Positions 1 to 6,430 of a stretch of DNA of 17,886 nt are shown here, one piece after another. Origin of the DNA: Spirochaetales bacterium (GTDB lineage: Bacteria; Spirochaetota; Spirochaetia; DSM-27196; SLST01); NCBI GenBank assembly GCA_028284845.1, contig JANQQY010000523.1:1-17886 (forward strand), given 5' to 3'. The notes under the pieces are model-generated. The model worked only from the letters and a program-made list of their open reading frames with translations. It was not told the origin of the DNA and made no database searches. The position numbers and the translations under genes are program-made. The stretch's first letter is position 1. Each line of letters opens with the position of its first letter.

Positions 1-345
1 CCGACGGAGTTCTCGAACCGGACCTTCTACCGTCACAATGAGAACGTTACCCTGATGCGGACCACTCCAGACGAGAATCAGAGGCTCGGCGCCGAGATCG
101 CTCGAAAGGTGAATCAGAGCACTGGGCCGGTGTCAGTCGCGATCCCGCTCAAGGGCGTGAGCATGATCGATGGTCCGGATGGTGATTTCTACGACCCACA
201 GGCAAATGAGGCTCTTTTTACAGCGATTGAGGCCGGGCTGGACGAGCGTGTACCGCTTGCGAAGATGGACGCCTTTATCAACGACAACGAGTTTGCGACC
301 CATTGTGCGAACGAGCTCATCAGGCTCATGAGGACTACAACATGA
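1..345 (+). CDS. Tm-1-like ATP-binding (UPF0261) protein, C-terminal part
   Basis: The reading frame is open from the first base of the window, so this is the end of a gene that starts upstream. The visible 114 residues include the stretch VTLMRTTPDEN, followed by a segment around KGVSMID and a D-rich region ending in ELIRLMRTTT. This pattern is typical of the C-terminus of the Tm-1-like/UPF0261 family, named after the N-terminal half of tomato mosaic virus resistance protein Tm-1. The biochemical role of bacterial members is not established. The TGA stop overlaps the ATG of the next gene (ATGA at 342-345), so the two are probably co-translated. That partner is the TIM-barrel protein which forms the second half of Tm-1-type proteins, and this supports the family call. 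The ATG at position 55 is internal and not the real start. Confidence 0.82.
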   Translation, partial: PTEFSNRTFYRHNENVTLMRTTPDENQRLGAEIARKVNQSTGPVSVAIPLKGVSMIDGPDGDFYDPQANEALFTAIEAGLDERVPLAKMDAFINDNEFATHCANELIRLMRTTT

Positions 346-1184
346 AGCAATCAATGCAACTCACCCGAGAGGAGATCCTCGCCGCCCTTCGCGCAAAGCG
401 CGCTTCAGGGCAACCAATCATAGGCGGTGGCGCTGGAACGGGAATCAGCGCCAAGTGGGAAGAGGCTGGTGGTATCGATCTCATCGTCATCTACAACTCC
501 GGACGCTTCCGCATGGCGGGTCACGGGTCGCTTGCTGGCCTGATGCCCTATGGAGACGCGAACGCGGTTGTAGTAGAGATGGCGTCAGAGGTTCTGCCGG
601 TCGTGAAGACGACGCCGGTGCTTGCCGGTGTCTGCGGTACGGATCCCATGAGAATCATGTCGCGCTTCCTTCCGGGGCTCAAGGCGATGGGTTTCGCCGG
701 TGTGCAGAACTTCCCCACCGTCGGACTCATTGACGGAACCTTCCGAGCGAACCTCGAGGAGACCAATATGGGCTACGCCCGAGAAGTTGAGATGATTGCG
801 GCGGCCCATGATATTGGCCTTCTCACCACGCCTTACGTGTTTGACGAAGAGGACGCTCGCGAAATGACCCGCGCCGGAGCCGACATCCTGGTCGCCCACA
901 TGGGCCTGACAACGTCCGGTTCGATAGGTGCGCAGACCGCGAAGACTCTTGAGGAGAGTGCCGATGCGATCGATGCGATCGTTGCTGCCGCCCGCGGCAT
1001 CAGGAAGGACGTCCTCGTTCTTTGCCATGGGGGGCCAATCGCTGAACCCGACGATGTGCGGTTCATCTTTGGAAGAGTGAAGACGATTGACGGGTTCTAC
1101 GGAGCAAGCTCCATGGAGCGGCTCCCCGTTGAGCGAGCCATCAAGGGGCAGATCGAGCGTTTCGTGGAACTAGAGCTGGGGTGA
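342..1184 (+). CDS. TIM-barrel protein, Tm-1 C-terminal type (phosphoenolpyruvate hydrolase-like)
   Basis: A 280-residue soluble protein, normal length for the 'phosphoenolpyruvate hydrolase family / TIM-barrel signal transduction' group. I chose the ATG at 342, which overlaps the preceding stop as ATGA, over an in-frame upstream start at 303 that would run 43 nt into the previous gene. Family hallmarks are REEILAALRAK near residues 9-19, the glycine-rich IIGGGAGTGISAKWEEAGG at 26-44, IVIYNSGRFRMAG (48-60), VQNFPTVGLIDG (121-132), DILVAHMGLTTSG (181-193) and CHGGPI (228-233). The fold is that of the PEP mutase/isocitrate lyase-like barrels. In plants and fungi this domain is often fused behind a Tm-1/UPF0261 domain; here the two are separate adjacent genes. 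The substrate is unknown. Its place at the head of a sugar-catabolic run suggests a metabolic rather than antiviral role, which is inference. Confidence 0.85.
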   Translation: MKQSMQLTREEILAALRAKRASGQPIIGGGAGTGISAKWEEAGGIDLIVIYNSGRFRMAGHGSLAGLMPYGDANAVVVEMASEVLPVVKTTPVLAGVCGTDPMRIMSRFLPGLKAMGFAGVQNFPTVGLIDGTFRANLEETNMGYAREVEMIAAAHDIGLLTTPYVFDEEDAREMTRAGADILVAHMGLTTSGSIGAQTAKTLEESADAIDAIVAAARGIRKDVLVLCHGGPIAEPDDVRFIFGRVKTIDGFYGASSMERLPVERAIKGQIERFVELELG

Positions 1185-1267
1185 TCCGCCTTTGTTGCGG
1201 GCAAGGAGAGCCCACGGTGGTCACGACGGACCGTTGTGGAGCGGATAGACTCCGACAGGAGGTATAG
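1185..1267 (+). promoter_or_regulatory. 83-nt intergenic gap with a 17-nt dyad (1222-1238) and a strong ribosome binding site
   Basis: This is the only real gap in the first eight-gene run, so an internal promoter or operator could lie here. At 1222-1238, CACGACGGACCGTTGTG is an inverted repeat around a central A with one G-T mismatch (CAC/GTG outer, ACGG/CCGT inner). A second small dyad, GGGC-N7-GCCC, precedes it. The sequence CAGGAGGTATAG just before the ATG at 1268 contains a near-ideal Shine-Dalgarno. I see no convincing -35/-10 pair and no U-tract terminator. Confidence 0.4.
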
Positions 1268-2152
1268 ATGATTGGTGTTGTTGGCTTGGGCGCGATGGGC
1301 AGAGGGATCGCGCTGACCTTGGTACGGGAGTTTTGCGATGTGCTTGTCTACGAGATCGACGAGGAGCGTCTCTCTCGAGTTGTCCGAACCGGTGCGACTG
1401 CCGCGAGCGACGTCGCGGATCTTGCAGAGCGGTGTGACACGATTCTCTGCAGTCTGAACGGCACGAAGGTCACGATCGGTGTTCTTGAGAACGACATCCT
1501 TCCTCATGTGAAGCCAGGCACCGTGGTAATCGATACCGGGACGACTGTCGTTCGAGAGACGCGACGGGTCGCCGGACTCTTCTCCAATCGCGGAGCCTTC
1601 CTGCTTGATGCCCCGGTGAGCGGCGGACCCATCGGAACCGCCAAGGGTCAGCTCTACACCTTTGTGGGCGGTGATCGCAGGGCGGCAGAGCGTGCCTGGC
1701 CTGTTCTGCGACTCCTCTCAAAGAGCCGACTGACCTACTGCGGTCCCAGTGGTGCCGGACAGATCACGAAGGGCGTCAACCAGCTCGCTATGGGTCTTGT
1801 GAATGCGGCGCTCGTTGAGGCCGTGGCCTACGGCGCCGCGTCCGGTGTGGATGAGGCAATCCTTCTAGAGGCGGTTGGCGGTCAGGGCGGTTTTCGATCC
1901 GAGTTCTCACGCATCGCTTCGCAGATCGCTGCCGGCCTTGGCGATCAGGTGAACTACAAGTACACGGAATTCGACTATTTCCTTGATCACGCCGACGAGG
2001 CAGGCTTTGATGCGCCAATCATGCGGGCACTGAACGACTATCTCAAGCCGTATCCACACGACGTCATCGACAACATCAACCGTCCTCACCCGTCGCTCTG
2101 GGGCGCTCTGATGGGGATGGTTGAGCCTGAGAATGAACCGGAGATGACATGA
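1268..2152 (+). CDS. NAD(P)-dependent oxidoreductase, 3-hydroxyisobutyrate dehydrogenase family
   Basis: A 294-residue protein, full length for the beta-hydroxyacid dehydrogenase family (HIBADH, tartronate semialdehyde reductase, sulfolactaldehyde reductase). The N-terminal Rossmann fold opens at once with IGVVGLGAMG (residues 2-11). The substrate-binding signature DAPVSGGPIGTAKG is at 114-127, and the catalytic lysine region GAGQITKGVNQL has Lys168. The C-terminal half is the all-helical domain. A good ribosome binding site (GGAGG, about 7 nt upstream) supports this start. The stop overlaps the next ATG (ATGA, 2149-2152). The family reduces semialdehydes or oxidises beta-hydroxyacids; the precise substrate cannot be read from sequence. 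A related paralogue lies 1.9 kb downstream (4063-5043), so the operon probably contains two different redox steps on similar compounds. Confidence 0.9.
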   Translation: MIGVVGLGAMGRGIALTLVREFCDVLVYEIDEERLSRVVRTGATAASDVADLAERCDTILCSLNGTKVTIGVLENDILPHVKPGTVVIDTGTTVVRETRRVAGLFSNRGAFLLDAPVSGGPIGTAKGQLYTFVGGDRRAAERAWPVLRLLSKSRLTYCGPSGAGQITKGVNQLAMGLVNAALVEAVAYGAASGVDEAILLEAVGGQGGFRSEFSRIASQIAAGLGDQVNYKYTEFDYFLDHADEAGFDAPIMRALNDYLKPYPHDVIDNINRPHPSLWGALMGMVEPENEPEMT

Positions 2153-2955
2153 TCAGATTGGCCGCAGCATCGCTCTCGTTCGACGGCTTTGGCGACATCG
2201 ACTTTGAGCAAACCTTTACGCTCGCACCGCTGGTTGGGTTCTCCTACCTGGAGCTCAACTGCTGGTACGCACAGAACATCTCGGCCCGTGGTGTCCAATC
2301 GATTCGTGATCGCTCCACGTCGGTCGGACTCACGCCCGTCTCCCTCCACTTCACCGGTCCCACCGGCGTGGATCACAAGGACGTCGTGAAGGATCTGGCG
2401 CTTGGCATGCGAGGGATCGATGTGGCGAAGGAACTGGGGTGCGGGGTCTTTGTGACGCTCGGTGCGCCCAGAGGTCGCGAGGGCAGCTTCGACGCGCTCC
2501 TTCGTTTGATCGAATACCTCCTGCCGTACGCGGAAGAGGTCGGCATCACGATCGCCCTGGAGAATCACGATGGTCACGCTCTCCAGAACCCGGATGACTA
2601 CGATCAGGTGTTCAGCAGATTCGACTCTCCTCGGCTGGCCGTGTGCGCGGATATTGGTCACTTCAACGCTTCCGGTGTCACCAACGAGGTCCTCATTGAG
2701 CGATTGGGCGATCGCATCGTTCATATTCACGTGAAGGACAACATCACGTTAGGTACGAAGAGATTTGTACCGTTTGGTGAAGGCGAAGCAAAGAACGCAG
2801 AGTTCGTCGCAGCTATGTCCGAGAGGGGCTACTCGGGAGACGTGGTCGTGGAACTCTCGCCCGGAAGCGTTGACTTTGCTGATAGGGAAGCGCATCTGGA
2901 AGCTCTGACGACCGCTCGCGAGATGTTCGCTCCGTTCGAGAAGGAGAGCAGATGA
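2149..2955 (+). CDS. Sugar phosphate isomerase/epimerase family TIM-barrel protein
   Basis: A 268-residue xylose-isomerase-like (AP endonuclease 2 superfamily) TIM barrel. The usual divalent-metal ligand positions are all present: Glu138 in ITIALENHDG, Asp168 and His171 in ADIGHF, His194 in IHIHVKD, and Glu235 in VVVELSPG. The HVKD motif (194-197) and the following FGEGE segment (209-213) are typical of inosose dehydratases, tagatose/allulose epimerases and hydroxypyruvate isomerases, so an isomerase, epimerase or dehydratase of a sugar or cyclitol is likely. No signal peptide is seen, so it should be cytoplasmic. It starts with ATGA overlapping the upstream dehydrogenase stop and ends in the same way at the cupin-TIM fusion gene, implying tight co-translation. 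The exact substrate is unknown. Confidence 0.88.
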   Translation: MIRLAAASLSFDGFGDIDFEQTFTLAPLVGFSYLELNCWYAQNISARGVQSIRDRSTSVGLTPVSLHFTGPTGVDHKDVVKDLALGMRGIDVAKELGCGVFVTLGAPRGREGSFDALLRLIEYLLPYAEEVGITIALENHDGHALQNPDDYDQVFSRFDSPRLAVCADIGHFNASGVTNEVLIERLGDRIVHIHVKDNITLGTKRFVPFGEGEAKNAEFVAAMSERGYSGDVVVELSPGSVDFADREAHLEALTTAREMFAPFEKESR

Positions 2956-4070
2956 AACCGAGGGTTCGCACTGCTACCGAGTTGGTTGATCAGAGGACCG
3001 ACGCCGATTGGGGATCGCTCTCGTGGATCACCGAATCCGGCGTCTCTCCCGCGGGCCTCACCGTTGGACGGGTGACGATCAAGGCGGGACAGAGCAACCC
3101 AGAGCACCTGCACACGACCTGCGACGAGATTCTCTACCTTCTCGCCGGGCGACTCCGGCACAGCTTCGGCTCGAAGGAGGTGGTGCTCAATGCGGGTGAC
3201 TCGATCGAGATCCCCCGTGACACGCCTCATCGTGCCTGGAGCATTGGTGATGAAGACGCCGACATGATCGTCGTCTACAACTCGGCGGAGCGCGACTTCA
3301 AGGCCACAAGCATCGCGGATCTCCTTGTTGGGAGTCCGATGTGCTTCCCCGCAGACGATCTGGAGACGGTGTTCAAGCGATTCTCACGGATCGGTCTCAC
3401 AAAGATTGAGGCGTTCACACGGGGTCCCGCATCGGCACTCAACCTTGAATCGTCACCCGAGGGGTACCGATCGCGCGCAGCCAAGCACGGCCTCTCCTTC
3501 CACTCGATGCACCTTCCCGTGATCCGTGCGGACGACCCATCGACCCTGACCGCAGCGCTAGACGCACTTGGGTTTGCACGGCGGATTGGCGTATCAATCG
3601 CCATCTACAAAGCCACTTCGATTAACGAGTACATCCGTTGCGCGCGGCAGATGCTCGACCGTGCTGAGGTCGAGGGGATGACGCTGGTACTTCAGAATCA
3701 TGGCGGGTCGGTGATCGCAACAGACGATGACGTTGCTACCATCCTGGAGGGCGCAGCGGACGACCGGCTCGCCGTCCTCCTTGAGGTCGGCCACTATGAG
3801 AAGCTCGGCATCCCGTGGCGCGTGCCGTTCAAGCGGTTCCGAGACCGGATTTCCTACTGCCACGTCAAGGATATGCGGGGCAGTGTCAGCGTCCCATTTG
3901 GCACCGGCGATGTTGAACTCCATGGGTTGTTCCATGAGATGGGTGAGATAGAGTATGGCAACGGCTACGTCCTTGAGCTTGAGGCACGTGACCTGCAGGA
4001 CGATCCGGGAGTGATGGTGCAGGCGCTCGCCGACTCCATCGCCGCGCTTGAACAAGTCATCCGTGGATAA
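2952..4070 (+). CDS. Cupin - TIM-barrel (sugar isomerase-like) fusion protein
   Basis: A 372-residue two-domain protein. Residues about 20-115 form a cupin. Motif 1 carries His52, His54 and Glu59 (EHLHTTCDEILYLLAG) and motif 2 carries His93 (GDSIEIPRDTPHRAW), so the four usual metal ligands are present. Residues about 130-372 resemble the isomerase/epimerase barrel encoded just upstream, but two ligand positions differ: LENH is replaced by LQNH (Gln248), and DIGH by EVGH (Glu278, His281). CHVKD (303-307) and LELEARD (341-347) are kept. The frame is continuous with no sign of frameshift between the domains. The start overlaps the upstream stop as ATGA. The cupin could bind sugar, catalyse isomerisation or regulate the barrel; the barrel may have altered metal use. 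The domain calls are firm and the function is open. Confidence 0.85.
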   Translation: MKPRVRTATELVDQRTDADWGSLSWITESGVSPAGLTVGRVTIKAGQSNPEHLHTTCDEILYLLAGRLRHSFGSKEVVLNAGDSIEIPRDTPHRAWSIGDEDADMIVVYNSAERDFKATSIADLLVGSPMCFPADDLETVFKRFSRIGLTKIEAFTRGPASALNLESSPEGYRSRAAKHGLSFHSMHLPVIRADDPSTLTAALDALGFARRIGVSIAIYKATSINEYIRCARQMLDRAEVEGMTLVLQNHGGSVIATDDDVATILEGAADDRLAVLLEVGHYEKLGIPWRVPFKRFRDRISYCHVKDMRGSVSVPFGTGDVELHGLFHEMGEIEYGNGYVLELEARDLQDDPGVMVQALADSIAALEQVIRG

Positions 4071-5043
4071 CGTGTCTGCCAACACCGCACCCCGAGAAAC
4101 CATCGGATTTATTGGACTGGGAACCATGGGTGCTTCGATGGCGAGGAACCTCATCCTGGCTGGATACACGGTGCGTCTTTTTGACCTGGTACCACGTCGG
4201 GCCGAGGCTGTCGCCGCCGAAGCGGCCGCAGCGAGAGATGGCGTCAACGAGTCGGGCGCTGTCGGAACCGCGAGTGCCGGCGTCGGTCTGTCATGCGAAT
4301 CGATTGAATCGCTCGTGGAGGGCGCTTCGATCATCTGCACGAGCCTGCCGCACCCACCGGTGTTTGTCTCCGTGAGCGAGGATGAGTTGTTGCCGGTGAT
4401 ACAAACCGGAACACTCGTCATCGACTTTGGTACTACGCTCCCTTCGGAGACGGTTCGCCTCTCTCGAGCATTTCGTGAGAGAGGTGTCGGTCTTCTTGAT
4501 GCGCCCGTCAGCGGCGGCGCCGGCGGCGCTGACGCAGGCTCCCTTCGCGTCTTCGCAGGAGGGACGCGAGACGCGTTCAACCGCGCCACGCCGGTTCTGC
4601 ACTCGGTTGGCGATCCCGAAACTGTGATTTACTGCGGGGCAAGTGGGCAGGGTCAGATCGTGAAGGCGTGCAATCAGCTCATGATGGGTCTGGTCAATGC
4701 GGCCCTACTTGAGACGGTCGGACTCGGCATGCAGGCCGGCGTTGAAGTTGAGCTTCTCAAGCAGGCGCTTGGCGGAGGCGGCGGGAGCCGCGCATTGCTC
4801 AGCACGATTCTCGATCGCGTCACGGACGGATCCGGTCATGAGGTTGGTGTGAAGGCGCTCCAGCTTGTCGACTACGCGAAGGAGGCGGATCACTACGGTT
4901 GGAACCTGCCACTCTCCCGCGCGATGTCCCTGTTCCTGGACGACGCGGAGCGAGTCGTCACTGAGGCAAACCGACTCTCCCCGTCATTCCTCCGGGAACT
5001 CCTCATGCGGCAGGAACGCGACGGAGATACGCATGACCGTTGA
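4063..5043 (+). CDS. NAD(P)-dependent oxidoreductase, second 3-hydroxyisobutyrate dehydrogenase family member
   Basis: About 326 residues from the GTG at 4063. The start is uncertain because no ATG lies before the Rossmann fold: TTG 4048, GTG 4063 and GTG 4072 are all in frame and none has a clear ribosome binding site. I chose 4063 because it gives a short 8-nt overlap with the previous gene. The Rossmann motif is IGFIGLGTMGASMARN, the substrate motif is DAPVSGGAGGADAG, and the catalytic lysine lies in GQGQIVKACNQL (Lys201 from this start). It is clearly a paralogue of the 1268-2152 product; both share the unusual phrase MGLVNAALxE. It carries an insertion of roughly 25-30 residues, rich in Ala, Gly and Ser, between the second and third Rossmann strands. 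The stop at 5043 overlaps the next start by 11 nt. The substrate is probably a semialdehyde or hydroxyacid. Confidence 0.87.
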   Translation: MDNVSANTAPRETIGFIGLGTMGASMARNLILAGYTVRLFDLVPRRAEAVAAEAAAARDGVNESGAVGTASAGVGLSCESIESLVEGASIICTSLPHPPVFVSVSEDELLPVIQTGTLVIDFGTTLPSETVRLSRAFRERGVGLLDAPVSGGAGGADAGSLRVFAGGTRDAFNRATPVLHSVGDPETVIYCGASGQGQIVKACNQLMMGLVNAALLETVGLGMQAGVEVELLKQALGGGGGSRALLSTILDRVTDGSGHEVGVKALQLVDYAKEADHYGWNLPLSRAMSLFLDDAERVVTEANRLSPSFLRELLMRQERDGDTHDR

Positions 5044-6430
5044 CGAGTACATCAAGGCGAACTGGCACCGTGCCATCTACAAGGATGAGCCCGGTACCGG
5101 CTTCGGCGGCGTCGATCTTCCCTACCGTTACTCAAGCGCCTCTATCAAGGGTGAGGGTCGATTCTACTTCTTTTTCTACTGGGACACCTACTTCACGAAC
5201 CTTGGGTTGCTCCCCCGCGGTCATCACGAGATCGCTCGAGAGAACATCCTCAACATGCTCTGGCTCATCGAGCGGCAGGGGTACATGCCGAACCACGTTG
5301 GTCTGGAGAATCGGTCTCAGCCACCCTACCTCTGTCGTATGATAGAAGACTATCTGTTCGTTATGAAAGAGCGGAGTGAGATCGATTCAAGTCTCGGATC
5401 AGATCAACGTGCCGTCGCGGCACTGGTTGCCGGCGGTGCTGCCCGAGCTTCCAGCGGCTACTCCCAGGAGCAGACGTCGGGCTCAATTGAAGAGTTGCAT
5501 CAGTGGGCGAACGAGTGGGACTCAGAGTTCTACCTGAAGTGCGCAGTTGGGGTACGATCGGAGTACCACTTCTGGCAGACCGCTCGGCGTCGTGGCGTAG
5601 GTCTCAACGGATACGGACATCACGACTCGGACCGGGGTGCAGCAGAGTTCTACGACCGCATTCTCGTTCGTCGCCTTGGTGTGCCGGACGACGCCGATTT
5701 CTCTACCAAGGCCCGCGTCGGCGGAGAGTACCTGGCAGAGGCTGAGAGTGGGTGGGATTTCACACAGCGATTTGATGGTCGTGCGCTGGATCATGTTGCC
5801 GTTGACCTCAACGCACTTCTCTATGGGCATGAGAGGTTCCTCTCCAACGCTGCCGCGTTACTCGGTTGGGAGCGGTCGGAGTACTATCGGAGTGCCTCGG
5901 AACGTCGTCGTGCCCTGATGCAGGAGATTCTCTGGGATACGAATCGACACTGGTTCTTTGACTACGACTGCGTACGTGGCGTTGCCGGCGATGTGATAAG
6001 TCTCGCCGGGATCACGCCCCTCATGGCCGGTATCGCCTCGGGCGCGCAGGCCAAGGCAATGATCGAGGTGCTCTCTCAGATGGAGCGCGAACACGGACTC
6101 GCTGTCGCTGCGCCACGCGCTGGAGCAGAGGCGTTTCAGTGGGCGTATCCAAACGTGTGGCCGTGCCAGGTCTACGTTGCGGTGGTTGGGCTCGCGCGTT
6201 ACGGCTTCCTGGAACGTGCGGCTCGCATCGCCCAGACGTTTCTTGCAACGACGGATCGATTGTACGAGCAGACCGGCGTGCTCTGGGAGAAGACCGACGC
6301 AGAGACCGGCGCCGCCGGCGGCGGGGAGTATGAGGCGGTCCCGATGCTCGGCTGGACCGCCGGCGTCTATCTTGCGCTCTCTGCATTCCTCGGCTCACTC
6401 GCCGCCGACCGCCCGGACCACGGCGGATGA
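5033..6430 (+). CDS. Trehalase-like glycoside hydrolase (GH37 family-like)
   Basis: A 465-residue (alpha/alpha)6-barrel enzyme. The start is the ATG at 5033 (GGAGATACGC before it); the frame is open further upstream but that part is antisense-like translation of the preceding gene. Trehalase signatures are recognisable: YWDTYF at 49-54, MPNHVGLENRSQPP at 85-98, ESGWDF at 238-243, QWAYPNVW at 369-376, LWEKTD at 417-422 and GGGEYEAVPMLGWTAGV at 429-445. By comparison with E. coli trehalase (Asp312, Glu496), the catalytic pair would be Asp242 and Glu419. The usual QWDxPNGW box is altered to QWAYPNVW, and the protein is shorter than typical trehalases of about 540-560 residues, so the substrate may not be free trehalose. 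No signal peptide is present, so it is cytoplasmic. It is translationally coupled to the sulfatase gene (ATGA at 6427). Confidence 0.85.
   Translation: MTVDEYIKANWHRAIYKDEPGTGFGGVDLPYRYSSASIKGEGRFYFFFYWDTYFTNLGLLPRGHHEIARENILNMLWLIERQGYMPNHVGLENRSQPPYLCRMIEDYLFVMKERSEIDSSLGSDQRAVAALVAGGAARASSGYSQEQTSGSIEELHQWANEWDSEFYLKCAVGVRSEYHFWQTARRRGVGLNGYGHHDSDRGAAEFYDRILVRRLGVPDDADFSTKARVGGEYLAEAESGWDFTQRFDGRALDHVAVDLNALLYGHERFLSNAAALLGWERSEYYRSASERRRALMQEILWDTNRHWFFDYDCVRGVAGDVISLAGITPLMAGIASGAQAKAMIEVLSQMEREHGLAVAAPRAGAEAFQWAYPNVWPCQVYVAVVGLARYGFLERAARIAQTFLATTDRLYEQTGVLWEKTDAETGAAGGGEYEAVPMLGWTAGVYLALSAFLGSLAADRPDHGG

Noticed and set aside
3594..4589. 331-codon minus-strand open frame
   Set aside because: It lies antisense to two well-supported genes, has low-complexity Ser/Thr/Arg composition and no recognisable motif.
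4865..5032. 56-codon N-terminal extension of the trehalase-like frame
   Set aside because: It overlaps the dehydrogenase gene in another frame, reads as Arg/Ser/Thr-rich shadow sequence, and the ATG at 5033 has a ribosome binding site.
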